From: Sphingomonas koreensis
Lineage (GTDB): Bacteria > Pseudomonadota > Alphaproteobacteria > Sphingomonadales > Sphingomonadaceae
Assembly (NCBI RefSeq): GCF_002797435.1
Contig: NZ_PGEN01000001.1
Coordinates: forward strand, 992,001-1,056,000
Direction: 5' to 3'
DNA: 64,000 nt
Shown: positions 48,107 to 56,957 of the stretch, in pieces
Numbering within the stretch: the stretch's first letter is position 1
Layout of the letters: the number at the start of each line of letters is the position of its first letter
Translations under genes and position numbers: made by a program
Notes under the pieces: model-generated
Told to the model about the DNA's origin: nothing
Database searches by the model: none
What the model saw: only the letters and a program-made list of their open reading frames with translations

Positions 48107-49801
48107 ATGGTTCGTGGCTTTGCCGCCCTCCTCGGAACGCTGCTCGCGGCGCTGATGCTGCTCGCGGCTCCGCCCGCGCATGCCCAGATCGCGAATCTCG
48201 GCGCCGGCCAGGTCGGCCGCCCGCTCAGCGTCTGCGTCCTGCGCGCCCAGCCGGGCGACGACCCCGCCCGGGTGATTCGCCAGCCGCAACGCTTCGACTG
48301 CACGACCAAGCAGACCGATTTCGGCCCGGGCGACTATTGGGTGATCTCGAACCCGATCGGCGAATATTCCTCCTTCGACAACCCGCTCGTCGCCCGGCTG
48401 GGCAGCGTGTGGCAAAAGCGGCTGGCACTCCACGTCCTCCATGCCGACGGCAGCCTCACGACAATGGCGGACGACAATCGCGGCATCACCAGGCGCATCC
48501 AGCTCGGCGCGATCGTCGAATACCCCCTTCCCCATACGCACAGCGCAATCCAGCGCCTGATGTGGAAGGTCGAGGGCGCGGGCAATCTGCGCGGGATCGT
48601 CGTCGGCCCGCGCCTTGCGGACAAGGCGCAGAGCGATCGATCCAACCTGGTCATGGCGGCGATCTACAGCGGCTTTGGCGGCCTCGCGCTGGCGCTGCTC
48701 GTCTATAATTTCGCGCTCTGGGCCTCGCTCCGGCACCGGTTCCAGCTTGCCTATTGCCTGATGGTTGCGGCGCTGATGGCCTATGCCTTCACCTCGTCCG
48801 GCGCGATGGCCTGGCTGGTGCCCGATATCGCCAATAACGACCGGCTGCGTCTCAACTATCTGCTGCTCACCCTCGCCTGCTCCTCCGCGCTGCTGTTCGC
48901 GCGTGCCTTCTTCGAGGAGCATGTGTTCGGCCCGCGATTGCGGCTGACGATCCGGATCACCGTCGCGGTGCTGACCGGCACCGGCTTCCTCTTCGTACTG
49001 TTCGCCCCCCTCGGTATCCAGTTCGTCGATCGGGTCTACAGCTGGGTCTTTCTCGGCGTGCTGATCTGTGTCTCCGCGACGCTGTGGAGCGCGTGGCGCG
49101 GCCGATCCAATTTCCTCTGGGTGTTCGCGCTCGCCTGGGCGCTGCCGATCTTCGCCGCCAGCCTGCGCACCCTCGCCAATCTCGGGCTGATCCGCTGGAA
49201 CTTCTGGCTCGACAATTCGACGATCCTGTCGATGGCGGCGGAGGCGCTGATCTCCTCGGTCGCGATCGCCTATCGCATCCGCCTGCTCAGCCGCGAGCGC
49301 GACGCCGCGGTTGCCGCCGAAACGGTCGCGCGCCGCCTTGCCGATACCGATCCGCTCACCGGTCTGCTCAACCGCCGTTCGTTCCTGTCGCAGGCGATCG
49401 GCCGCCCCGGCGCGCAGACGCTGCTGATCCTCGACCTCGACCATTTCAAGCAGGTCAACGACACGCTCGGCCATGACGGCGGGGACGAGGTGCTGCGCGT
49501 GGTCGCGCGCACCCTGCGCACCGTTGCCCCGGCCAACGCGCTGATCGCCCGCTTCGGTGGCGAGGAATTCGCGCTCGTCACCGAGATGGCCGAGCCGATC
49601 GATCCCAATGTCATCCTCGCCCGCCTGCGCGCCACGCGGATGCCGTTCGACCTGCGCGTCACCGCCAGCATCGGCAGCGCGACCGGCCCGCTGAATGCCG
49701 AGCCGGACTGGAAGGCGCTCTATCGCGCCGCGGACACCGCCTTGTTCGCAGCCAAGTCTGCCGGCCGCGATCGCGCCCGCTCCGCAAGCAAGGCGGCCTG
49801 A
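48107..49801 (+). CDS. Diguanylate cyclase with 7TMR-DISM sensor (564 aa)
   Basis: A signal peptide (MVRGFAALLGTLLAALMLLA) leads into an extracytoplasmic 7TMR-DISM domain of about 170 residues, then seven hydrophobic helices (about residues 180-390). A short linker and a GGDEF domain complete it (DPLTGLLNRRSFLSQA, ILDLDHFKQVNDTLGHDGGD, RFGGEEFALV at about 482). GGEEF is an active-site variant, so it should make c-di-GMP. The RxxD inhibitory site usually five residues before GG(D/E)EF is absent (ANALIARF), so product inhibition may be weak. The ligand of the sensor is unknown. It has no operon partner. Confidence 0.93.
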   Translation: MVRGFAALLGTLLAALMLLAAPPAHAQIANLGAGQVGRPLSVCVLRAQPGDDPARVIRQPQRFDCTTKQTDFGPGDYWVISNPIGEYSSFDNPLVARLGSVWQKRLALHVLHADGSLTTMADDNRGITRRIQLGAIVEYPLPHTHSAIQRLMWKVEGAGNLRGIVVGPRLADKAQSDRSNLVMAAIYSGFGGLALALLVYNFALWASLRHRFQLAYCLMVAALMAYAFTSSGAMAWLVPDIANNDRLRLNYLLLTLACSSALLFARAFFEEHVFGPRLRLTIRITVAVLTGTGFLFVLFAPLGIQFVDRVYSWVFLGVLICVSATLWSAWRGRSNFLWVFALAWALPIFAASLRTLANLGLIRWNFWLDNSTILSMAAEALISSVAIAYRIRLLSRERDAAVAAETVARRLADTDPLTGLLNRRSFLSQAIGRPGAQTLLILDLDHFKQVNDTLGHDGGDEVLRVVARTLRTVAPANALIARFGGEEFALVTEMAEPIDPNVILARLRATRMPFDLRVTASIGSATGPLNAEPDWKALYRAADTALFAAKSAGRDRARSASKAA

Positions 49802-49882
49802 GCGGGCGCGATCCTACCCCAATTCAGTTGCCGTTCAGCCGTCGCGTGCGTAATGACCCGCGGCGTAGGGAGGCCGCGGACG

Positions 49883-50095
49883 ATGGACAGTTTCAGCAAG
49901 CGCAGGATCGCACTCGCCGGCGGCGGCGCGGCATTGCTGGCGCTGACCGCAATGTCTCCGCAAACGGCAAATATCCGCATCATCACACACGACGTGACCG
50001 ACACCGCGCCGCGCAGATTCCAGGCAGCGGTCGATTTCGGCGTCATGGCCGTTTCGGTGCTCTATACCTGGACGGCAAGGCGCGCGAGCCGCTGA
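49883..50095 (+). CDS. Small hypothetical protein, signal or single-helix (70 aa)
   Basis: From ATG 49883 the sequence is MDSFSKRRIALAGGGAALLA and on. It has one hydrophobic segment near the N-terminus and the motif RIITHDVTDTAPRRFQAAVD, then a second weakly hydrophobic stretch. GGGAGG at about 49867-49872 could act as ribosome site, though it is a little far. A start at 49853 would add ten residues. I do not recognise the family. It lies between the diguanylate cyclase and fadD on the same strand. Confidence 0.5.
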   Translation: MDSFSKRRIALAGGGAALLALTAMSPQTANIRIITHDVTDTAPRRFQAAVDFGVMAVSVLYTWTARRASR

Positions 50096-50141
50096 ATTCT
50101 GCCGCGTTGACTCGCCCTGCGAGTTGCTTACATTCCTGTAA

Positions 50142-51857
50142 ATGAGCGTTCCAGAGCAGGTTTGGCCCGAGCAGGTCTGGCGTACCGCCTATCGTCACCC
50201 CGGTCCCTGGGATCAGCCCTTGCCGCCGCTGTCGATGGCCGCCGCGTTCGACGATTCGGCGCAGCGCATGGGCAATGCCCCGCTGCTCGATTTCATGGGC
50301 CGGCATTACAGCTATGCCGAGACGCTCGACGGCGCCAACCGCGTCGCCTGCGGCCTCAGGGCGCTGGGCTACGGACCGGGCGACCGGATCGGCCTGTTCC
50401 TGCCCAACGTCCCCCATTATGTCGCGGCCTATTACGGCATCCTCAAGCTCGGCGCGACGGTGGTCAATTTCTCGCCGCTCTATTCGGTCGAGGAGCTGGA
50501 GGCCCAGGTCGCGGATTCGGGCACGCGCCTGCTGTTCACGATCAGCGCCACCGCACTGCTCCCCACCGCGCTCAAGGTTCTGGAGGCGAGCAGCCTCGAA
50601 CGGCTCGTCGTCGGTTCGGTCGCGGGCGCGCTGCCCGCCGCCAAGTCGCTGCTCTACCGCTGGTTCAAGGCGAAGGAGGTCGCGGAAAAGCCCGACGATC
50701 CCCGCATCATCGCCTTCTCGAAGCTGATCGCCAATGACGGCGCGTGCACGACCGCGGCGATCGACCCCGAAACGCATCTCGCGCTGATCCAATATACCGG
50801 CGGCACCACCGGCGTGCCCAAGGGCGCGATGCTCACCCACCAGAACCTAACCGCCAATGCGCGGCAGGTGGCGAGGCTCGATCCGGAACTCGGCACGACC
50901 AAGGACAAGGTGCTGGGCGTGCTGCCCTTCTTCCACGTCTTCGCCAACACCTGCGTCCTTAACCGCACCGTCATCACCGGCGGCGAGATCGTGATGCTCC
51001 CGCGCTTCGACGCGGCGCAGGCGCTCGCCGCGATCACCCGCACCCGCCCGCTCGCGCTGCCCGGCGTGCCGACGATGTTCCAGGCGCTGCTCGATCACCC
51101 CAATTCGGCCTCGACCGACTGGTCGAGCCTCAAATACTGCATCTCGGGCGGTGCGCCGCTTCCGGCCGAGCTCAAGACCCGGTTCGAGGCCGCGACCGGC
51201 GCCAAGCTGATCGAAGGCTATGGCCTGTCCGAAAGCTCGGGCGTGGTCTCCGCCAATCCCTATGTCGCCGAGGGCAAGTCGGGCACGATCGGCCAGCCGA
51301 TCATCGCCACGCGCGTCCGGCTGGTGGACAAGGAGGATCCGTCGAAGCCGGCGCCCGAGGGCGAGCCGGGCGAGATCGTCGTCGCCGGACCGCAGATCAT
51401 GGGCGGCTATTGGGACCGGCCCGAGACCGACGACAGCACCTTCTGCACCGACGCTACCGGCCAGAAATGGCTGCGCACCGGCGATGTCGGCCAGATCGAC
51501 GAAGACGGGTTCATCAAGATCGTCGATCGCCTCAAGGATATGATCGCCGTCGGCGGGTTCAAGGTCTTCCCCAAGCATATCGAGGACGTGCTCTACCGCC
51601 ATCCCGCGGTGAAGGAGGCGCTCGTGGTCGGCATGCCCGATTCCTATCGCGGCGAGACCCCGCGCGCCTATGTCGCGCTCAACGACGATGCCGATCCGGT
51701 GACGGGCAACGCGTTGCGCGACTGGCTCAACCCCCAGCTCGGCAAGCATGAGCGGGTCGATGCGGTGGTCATCCGCGACAAGCTGCCCAAGACGATGATC
51801 GGCAAGCTCAGCCGCAAGGATTTGCTGATCGAGATCGCGGCGGAAGCCAGCGTCTAG
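50142..51857 (+). CDS. fadD: Long-chain fatty acid-CoA ligase
   Basis: An acyl-activating enzyme (571 aa) that makes acyl-AMP and then acyl-CoA at the inner membrane. The AMP-binding motifs are IQYTGGTTGVPKGAMLTHQN (P-loop-like), YGLSESSGV, TGDVGQIDEDGFIKIVDRLKDMI and the C-terminal catalytic Lys in LPKTMIGKLSRKDL. It is closest to the FadD type rather than acetyl- or aryl-CoA ligases, judging by length and motifs. ATG 50142 is preceded by weak Shine-Dalgarno sequence only (TGTAA). It feeds beta-oxidation and could supply PHA precursors. Confidence 0.93.
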   Translation: MSVPEQVWPEQVWRTAYRHPGPWDQPLPPLSMAAAFDDSAQRMGNAPLLDFMGRHYSYAETLDGANRVACGLRALGYGPGDRIGLFLPNVPHYVAAYYGILKLGATVVNFSPLYSVEELEAQVADSGTRLLFTISATALLPTALKVLEASSLERLVVGSVAGALPAAKSLLYRWFKAKEVAEKPDDPRIIAFSKLIANDGACTTAAIDPETHLALIQYTGGTTGVPKGAMLTHQNLTANARQVARLDPELGTTKDKVLGVLPFFHVFANTCVLNRTVITGGEIVMLPRFDAAQALAAITRTRPLALPGVPTMFQALLDHPNSASTDWSSLKYCISGGAPLPAELKTRFEAATGAKLIEGYGLSESSGVVSANPYVAEGKSGTIGQPIIATRVRLVDKEDPSKPAPEGEPGEIVVAGPQIMGGYWDRPETDDSTFCTDATGQKWLRTGDVGQIDEDGFIKIVDRLKDMIAVGGFKVFPKHIEDVLYRHPAVKEALVVGMPDSYRGETPRAYVALNDDADPVTGNALRDWLNPQLGKHERVDAVVIRDKLPKTMIGKLSRKDLLIEIAAEASV

Positions 51858-52057
51858 GCGCCGCCGCTGATGGTTATCCCGCGACGCCTCGGCTTTCGGG
51901 CATCGCCGGCGGGTTAACGAATGACCGGAACGGGGTGGTCAGCGGTCGGGCAGCTACTGGGAGCCCAAGGCATGATAGCTGCCGTTCACTGTTCAGAAGG
52001 CTAAACCCGCGAGAAGCGCATCTCGAACTTCCCTTCCCCTTACTCGGTTGATTGCAG

Positions 52058-52507
52058 ATGGAGTTGGTTCCGCAGCCTTTGCGAGACATATCGCCGAGAA
52101 TGGCTGATCTGGTCGAGGACGCCCAGTGGTCTCTCGTTACATCGTCGCGAATTGGAGCTTATGTCGCAGAGGCTCAGATCGAAAAGGCTGGGGTGCGACT
52201 TAGTTTTTTCTGCATCAAGGGCGAGGCGGAATATAGCGTATCGCTCTCAGTGGCGGAATATCCCAAGCTTGATGAACAATTTCGGTCCGCGCCTCTCATG
52301 GAGGTTCTGCGGTCGATTGGGGTGGAACCTTCCGACCATGATGATGCATTCACCCTGGCCTCGCTTCACCTCAACGAAATCAAGAAACACGTGCTATATC
52401 GGGCGAAGAGGAGGTTGCCGCGGGTTTATAAGACAATGATCGCTTGCCTAGTGTTTGGGCTTGGCTGGATCTTTTCGAAACACTTCCTCGTATCGATCGC
52501 ACATTGA
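52058..52507 (+). CDS. Hypothetical protein with C-terminal membrane helix (149 aa), accessory
   Basis: From ATG 52058 the protein starts MELVPQPLRDISPRMADLV. It has a soluble region with no recognised domain and one hydrophobic segment near the C-terminus (TMIACLVFGLGWIFSKHFLV), so it may be tail-anchored. TTG 52052 is another possible start. GC and codon choice are clearly lower than in fadD and the aldehyde dehydrogenase on either side, which suggests recent acquisition. It lies 133 bases before the Imm53-type gene on the same strand and might be its partner or just a neighbour. Confidence 0.55.
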   Translation: MELVPQPLRDISPRMADLVEDAQWSLVTSSRIGAYVAEAQIEKAGVRLSFFCIKGEAEYSVSLSVAEYPKLDEQFRSAPLMEVLRSIGVEPSDHDDAFTLASLHLNEIKKHVLYRAKRRLPRVYKTMIACLVFGLGWIFSKHFLVSIAH

Positions 52508-52639
52508 GCTGGAAATGACCGGCAACGGCGCTGAATAGATGACAGCTTTCAGACAATTCCCGGCCACTGCTGAACGACTGCCTTGGGGTCGAGAACGGCC
52601 ATTCTTCCAATGCGTCCGCTTGTTCGATACCGTTGCCTG

Positions 52640-52936
52640 ATGGACGTTCTAGATTGGCTGGCTCATTGGTACGAAGCGCAATGCGACGGGGATTGGGAGC
52701 ACGGCTTCGGTCCTGCGATCAGCACGATCGACAATCCGGGATGGTCAATCAAAATCGACCTAGCAGGCACAGATTGCGATGGTCGCGTCCTCGAACGAAC
52801 AACGCATAACTATAAGCACGAAACCGACTGGTGGACATGCTGGACAGAAGGCAACGTGTTCCACGGCGCCGGCGGCCCTCTTCACCTTCGATCCCTTTTG
52901 GAGGCTTTCCGAGGATGGGCAACTAACGTCTGCTAA
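52640..52936 (+). CDS. Imm53 family immunity protein (98 aa), orphan
   Basis: The protein from ATG 52640 opens MDVLDWLAHWYEAQCDGDWE and continues with HGFGPAISTIDNPGWSIKIDL. The CDGDWEH and TIDNPGWSIKIDL blocks are the signature of Imm53, an immunity family first defined from polymorphic toxin loci. The length and the ending (GGPLHLRSLLEAFRGWA) look complete. It should sit in the cytoplasm and neutralise a toxin delivered by a competitor. No toxin, VgrG, Rhs or secretion gene is nearby, so it is an orphan immunity gene. Lower GC than its surroundings indicates transfer. An upstream GTG/ATG at 52583 is possible but less likely. Confidence 0.8.
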   Translation: MDVLDWLAHWYEAQCDGDWEHGFGPAISTIDNPGWSIKIDLAGTDCDGRVLERTTHNYKHETDWWTCWTEGNVFHGAGGPLHLRSLLEAFRGWATNVC

Positions 52937-53025
52937 GGGGTCGGATCGGGAATGTCGGCTTCAAAGCGAAGATGCCGGAAATCGGCGGTAACACGACTCT
53001 CAAAACCGCACCCCACCCGCTTACC

Positions 53026-54387
53026 CTAATCCGCCAGCATCACGGCCTTCAAATTCATGAACTCATGCAGCCCCCATGGCCCGAGCTCTCGGCCATGGCC
53101 CGACAGCTTGACCCCGCCGAACGGCGCTTCGGGCGTCGAGGCGAGCAGCTGGTTCACCGCGGTCATCCCGCTTTCGATGTCGCGGACGAAGCGATCGATC
53201 TCCGCCTGATCGCTGGTCCACACGCTCGACCCGAGCCCGAACGGCACGTCGTTGGCCAGCGCGATCGCCGCGTCGATATCGTCCGCGCGGAACACCATCG
53301 CCACCGGCCCGAAAATCTCTTCCTGCGCGAAATCGGCGTCGGGATGGACATGAGTGAGCACGCCCGCCTCCATCCAAGCCCCGTCGCGCTCGATCTTCGC
53401 GCCGCCCGCCAGCGTCGCGCCGTCCGCCACCGCACGCTCGACCTGCTCAAGCACCGTATCGCGCTGCTCGACGCTCGACAGCGGGCCCATCTCGACGCCG
53501 TCCTCCATCGGATCGCCGATCTTCACCGCCAGCATCGCGGCGGTGAACTTGTCGAGGAACGCGTCATAGACATCGGCGTGCACGATCATCCGCTTGGCGC
53601 AGATGCAGCTTTGCCCCGCATTCTGCACCCGAGCCTTCACCGCCGTCGCCACCGCCTTGTCGAGATCGGCCGACGGCATGACGATGAACGGGTCCGATCC
53701 GCCCAGTTCGAGCACAACCTTCTTGAGCGCTCGGCCCGCGGCTTCCGCGACCTTGGCACCCGCGCCCTCGCTCCCGGTCAGCGTCACCGCGGCGACGCGC
53801 GTGTCCGCGATGATGCGCGAGACCTTGTCCGACTTGATCGGAAGGTTCTGGAACAGTCCGTCGGGCGCGCCCGCGGCGCTGACCATCTGCTGGATCAGCG
53901 CCGCGCAGCCCTGGGTCAGCGAGGCGTGCTTGAGCAGCCCGACATTGCCCGCCAGGATCGTCGGCGCGAGCCAGCGCACCACCTGCCAATAGGGGAAGTT
54001 CCACGGCATCACCGCGAGGATCGGGCCCAGCGGCAGCCAATGCCCCACCGCACGCCCGCTCGCCGTCTTCGTCTCGATCGGCGCCAGATAGCCCGGCCCC
54101 TTATCGGCATAGTGGCGGAAGCCCGCGATGCATTTCTCCACCTCGGCGATCGCGGAGGCGAGCGTCTTGCCCATTTCCTTCGTCGCGGTCTCGGCGAGGT
54201 GGCGCTTGTTCGCCTCGAACCGGTCGGCGATCGCGGTGAGCAGCGCGGTCCGCTGTGCGATATCGCTCGCCCGCCACGACCGGAACGCCGCCTCCGCCCG
54301 TGTCAGAGCGGCCTCGATCGCGTCGTCGTCCAGCGCCGCGAAGGTCGCGCCTGCTTCGCCGGTCGCCGGGTTGATGCTGGTGAACAT
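53026..54387 (-). CDS. NAD(P)-dependent aldehyde dehydrogenase, succinate-semialdehyde type (453 aa)
   Basis: The enzyme oxidises an aldehyde to the acid. From 54387 it begins MFTSINPATGEAGATFAALD. The catalytic Cys is in GQSCICAKRMIV (about residue 258) and the general base Glu in LELGGSDPF (about 225). FGGVKLSGHGRELGPWGLHE closes the fold. The sequence is nearest to NAD-dependent succinate-semialdehyde dehydrogenase (Sad type, about 455 aa), but substrate range is hard to read. AAGGAGACGCG lies before the start. It is divergent from xseB with 100 bases between the starts. Confidence 0.92.
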   Translation of the reverse strand: MFTSINPATGEAGATFAALDDDAIEAALTRAEAAFRSWRASDIAQRTALLTAIADRFEANKRHLAETATKEMGKTLASAIAEVEKCIAGFRHYADKGPGYLAPIETKTASGRAVGHWLPLGPILAVMPWNFPYWQVVRWLAPTILAGNVGLLKHASLTQGCAALIQQMVSAAGAPDGLFQNLPIKSDKVSRIIADTRVAAVTLTGSEGAGAKVAEAAGRALKKVVLELGGSDPFIVMPSADLDKAVATAVKARVQNAGQSCICAKRMIVHADVYDAFLDKFTAAMLAVKIGDPMEDGVEMGPLSSVEQRDTVLEQVERAVADGATLAGGAKIERDGAWMEAGVLTHVHPDADFAQEEIFGPVAMVFRADDIDAAIALANDVPFGLGSSVWTSDQAEIDRFVRDIESGMTAVNQLLASTPEAPFGGVKLSGHGRELGPWGLHEFMNLKAVMLAD

Positions 54388-54487
54388 GCGCGTCTCCTTC
54401 ATGGGCAAGATAGGCCGGGGCAATGTAGGGACGCCGATCGCGTTGCGGGAGGTTGAATTGGTTCGACCCGCAGCGCATAGCGACGTC

Positions 54488-54733
54488 ATGACCGAGGAGA
54501 CCGACATCGCCGCGCTTTCGTTCGAGGATGCGCTGAAGGAACTCGAACGAATCGTTTCCCGTCTCGAAAGCGGTGACGCGCTGCTCGACGAGGCGATCGC
54601 CCTTTACGAACGCGGCGACGCGCTGCGCGGGCAATGCGCCGCCCGGCTCGATGCGGCGCAGGCCCGGATCGAGGCGATCCGGGCCGATGCCGACGGCCGC
54701 GTCGCCGGCACCACGCCCTTCGCGGCCGGATGA
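54488..54733 (+). CDS. xseB: Exodeoxyribonuclease VII small subunit
   Basis: The 81-aa product has the XseB helical hairpin: LSFEDALKELERIVSRLESG, then LLDEAIALYERGDALRGQC. The small subunits coat the large subunit XseA (not in this window) in a single-strand-specific nuclease complex. It overlaps the ispA start by 4 bases (ATGA at 54730), so the two are translationally coupled. The xseB-ispA order is widely conserved. Confidence 0.95.
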   Translation: MTEETDIAALSFEDALKELERIVSRLESGDALLDEAIALYERGDALRGQCAARLDAAQARIEAIRADADGRVAGTTPFAAG

Positions 54734-55641
54734 CACAGGCCATGGCGCAGGGCAGCCTCGCGCTCGAATCGGCGATGCGCGACGTGGCGGAAGAGATCGA
54801 CCGTCAGTTCGATCTGCTGCTGCCCGTCCCCGCCGATCCCCGCGCGCGCCTCTATGCGGCGATGCGCCATGCCGCGATCGGCGGCGGCAAGCGGCTCCGC
54901 CCGCTCCTCACCTTCGCCAGCGCGAGCCTGTTCGCGGTCGATCCCGCCTGCGCTTCACGCGCCGCGATCGCGGTCGAGTGCATCCATGTCTATTCGCTGA
55001 TCCATGACGATCTGCCCGCGATGGACAATGACGATCTGCGCCGCGGCAAGCCGACCGTCCACCGCGCCTTTGACGAGGCCACGGCGATCCTCGCCGGCGA
55101 CTGTCTCCATGCGCTTGCCTTCGAGGTGCTGGCCGATCCCGCCACCCATGCCGACCCCTTCGTCCGCGTCGAGCTGGTCACCGAGCTCGCTCGCGCCGCC
55201 GGCCCCGTCGGCATGGCCGGCGGGCAGATGATGGACCTGATAGCGGAGCAATCGAGCTTCGACCTGGCCACCGTCACCCGCTGCCAGGCGCTCAAGACGG
55301 GTGCGCTGATTTCCTGGGCGGTCGAGGCGGGCGCGATTCTCGGGCGCGTTCCGCCCGAAGGACGTACCGGACTTCGCGGCTATGCGCGCGACATCGGTCT
55401 CGCCTTCCAGATCGCCGACGACCTGCTCGATGCCGAGGGGGACGAGGAGGCCGCAGGCAAGAAGCTGCGCAAGGACGCCGACGCCGGCAAGGAGACCTTC
55501 CTCACCCTGCTCGGCCCCGAGCGAGCACGCGCGCAGGCGGGCCTGCTGGTCGATCAGGCGATCGCGCATCTCCACGCCTTCGGAGCCGAGGCCGACCTGC
55601 TCCGCGACATCGCCCGCTACGTGCTCGAGCGCGACCGCTGA
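54730..55641 (+). CDS. ispA: Farnesyl diphosphate synthase
   Basis: A polyprenyl synthase (303 aa) that condenses IPP with DMAPP and GPP. The first Asp-rich motif is in IHDDLPAMDNDD (about residue 93) and the second is QIADDLLDAEGD (about 228), with GGKRLRPLL before the first. Chain-length-determining residues were not analysed, so geranylgeranyl synthesis is not excluded. MTQAMAQGS starts at 54730; an ATG five codons later is possible. Its product feeds quinones, carotenoids and hopanoids. Confidence 0.93.
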   Translation: MTQAMAQGSLALESAMRDVAEEIDRQFDLLLPVPADPRARLYAAMRHAAIGGGKRLRPLLTFASASLFAVDPACASRAAIAVECIHVYSLIHDDLPAMDNDDLRRGKPTVHRAFDEATAILAGDCLHALAFEVLADPATHADPFVRVELVTELARAAGPVGMAGGQMMDLIAEQSSFDLATVTRCQALKTGALISWAVEAGAILGRVPPEGRTGLRGYARDIGLAFQIADDLLDAEGDEEAAGKKLRKDADAGKETFLTLLGPERARAQAGLLVDQAIAHLHAFGAEADLLRDIARYVLERDR

Positions 55642-55660
55642 CTCTCCTGGGAGCCTGACC

Positions 55661-56167
55661 ATGACCATCCGCACCGGCGTCTACCCCGGCACCTTCGATC
55701 CGATCACGCTCGGCCATATGGACATCATCCGCCGCGGCGCGAAGCTGGTCGATCGGCTCGTCATCGGCGTCACCACCAACCCGTCGAAGAACCCGATGTT
55801 CACCGTCGAGGAGCGGATGGAGATGGTGAAGCGCGAGGTCGCGGGAATCGCGGGCGAGATCCATGTCGTCAGCTTCGATTCGCTGCTCATGGACTTTGCC
55901 GAGCGCGAAGGGGCGAGCGTCATCATCCGCGGCCTGCGTGCCGTCGCCGACTTCGAATACGAGTATCAGATGGCCGGCATGAACCAGCAGCTGAACAGCC
56001 GGATCGAGACCGTCTTCCTGATGGCCGACGTCTCGCTCCAGCCGATCGCCAGCCGCCTGGTCAAGGAGATCGCGATGTTCGGCGGCGAGATCGCCAAGTT
56101 CGTCACGCCCGCGGTCCGCAACGAAGTCGCCGCGCGGGTCGAGGTGATCGGCCGCAAGGGATCGTAG
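55661..56167 (+). CDS. coaD: Phosphopantetheine adenylyltransferase
   Basis: CoaD (168 aa) joins ATP and 4'-phosphopantetheine to dephospho-CoA in coenzyme A synthesis. It begins TIRTGVYPGTFDPITLGHMD with the nucleotidyltransferase TxGH motif. FDSLLMDFAEREGASVIIRG and DFEYEYQMAGMNQQLN are CoaD signatures, as is the PIASRLVKEIAMFGG ending. GGGAGCC at 55650-55656 serves as ribosome site. It is 19 bases after ispA and may share its transcript. Confidence 0.96.
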   Translation: MTIRTGVYPGTFDPITLGHMDIIRRGAKLVDRLVIGVTTNPSKNPMFTVEERMEMVKREVAGIAGEIHVVSFDSLLMDFAEREGASVIIRGLRAVADFEYEYQMAGMNQQLNSRIETVFLMADVSLQPIASRLVKEIAMFGGEIAKFVTPAVRNEVAARVEVIGRKGS

Positions 56168-56267
56168 CACCCCATCGCGCCGCAATTCCGCCACCCGGCT
56201 CAATCATTTTGCCGCAGCGTGCGAATTGCTCTAAGCCGCTGCAACTCCTAGTCCCGTGAGGATGTCG

Positions 56268-56918
56268 ATGCGTTCTGTTGCCCTGATTCTCGCCTTCGCG
56301 GCCTCGCTCTTCGCCGTTCCGGCAAGCGCGCAATATGTGCCCGGTCCCGCCGGCCGCCCCACGCCGCCCGCCACGACCGACAAGGAAAATCTCTGGCTGC
56401 TCGACCTGTCGACCGGCGGCCGCGTCACGATCTGGCTGCGTCCTGACGTCGCGCCGAAGATGGTTCAGCGGGTCAAGGAACTCACTCGCAGGAAATTCTA
56501 CGACGGCCTGCCCTTCCACCGCGTGATCGAAGGCTTCATGGCGCAGGGCGGCGATCCCAAGGGCGACGGCACCGGCGGCTCCGACCAACCCGACCTCCCC
56601 AAGGAATTCAACTATCTTCCGCACGTCCGCGGCGCCGTTTCGGCCGCCCGCGCCGAAAGCGAGGACAGCGCCAACAGCCAGTTCTTCATCATGTTCACGC
56701 CGCGGCTCGGCCTCGATCAGAAATATACGGTGTTCGGCCGCGTGCTCGACGGAATGCAGTATGTCGATGCGATCCCGCGCGGCGAACCGCCCGCGGAACC
56801 GGCCAAGGTGCTCCACGCCTATATCGCCGCCGACAATCCCCCGGCCTACGCCCCGCCGCCGCCGCCCGCGCCGGTGCAAGAGCCCGCGGCGCTCCCGCCC
56901 GGCCCCGGCAAGAAGTGA
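56268..56918 (+). CDS. Exported cyclophilin-type peptidyl-prolyl isomerase (216 aa)
   Basis: A signal peptide (MRSVALILAFAASLFAVPAS) puts it in the periplasm. The cyclophilin core shows VTIWLRPDVAPKMVQRV, FYDGLPFHRVIEGFMAQGG, GDGTGGSD and NSQFFIMF. The catalytic Arg is in FHRVI. The last 30 residues are Pro/Ala-rich (APPPPPAPVQEPAALPPG), a likely flexible tail. ATG 56268 follows GTGAGG; ATG 56262 is an alternative. It should help outer-membrane or periplasmic protein folding. It is 39 bases before queA. Confidence 0.93.
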   Translation: MRSVALILAFAASLFAVPASAQYVPGPAGRPTPPATTDKENLWLLDLSTGGRVTIWLRPDVAPKMVQRVKELTRRKFYDGLPFHRVIEGFMAQGGDPKGDGTGGSDQPDLPKEFNYLPHVRGAVSAARAESEDSANSQFFIMFTPRLGLDQKYTVFGRVLDGMQYVDAIPRGEPPAEPAKVLHAYIAADNPPAYAPPPPPAPVQEPAALPPGPGKK

Positions 56919-56957
56919 GCTTGACCCTCCCCGGCACGGGGGGGATTTGAGTTCCGC

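Noticed and set aside
51858..52057. Attachment site or integrase remnant at the left edge of the Imm53 patch
   Set aside because: No tRNA, direct repeat or recombinase fragment could be recognised by eye.
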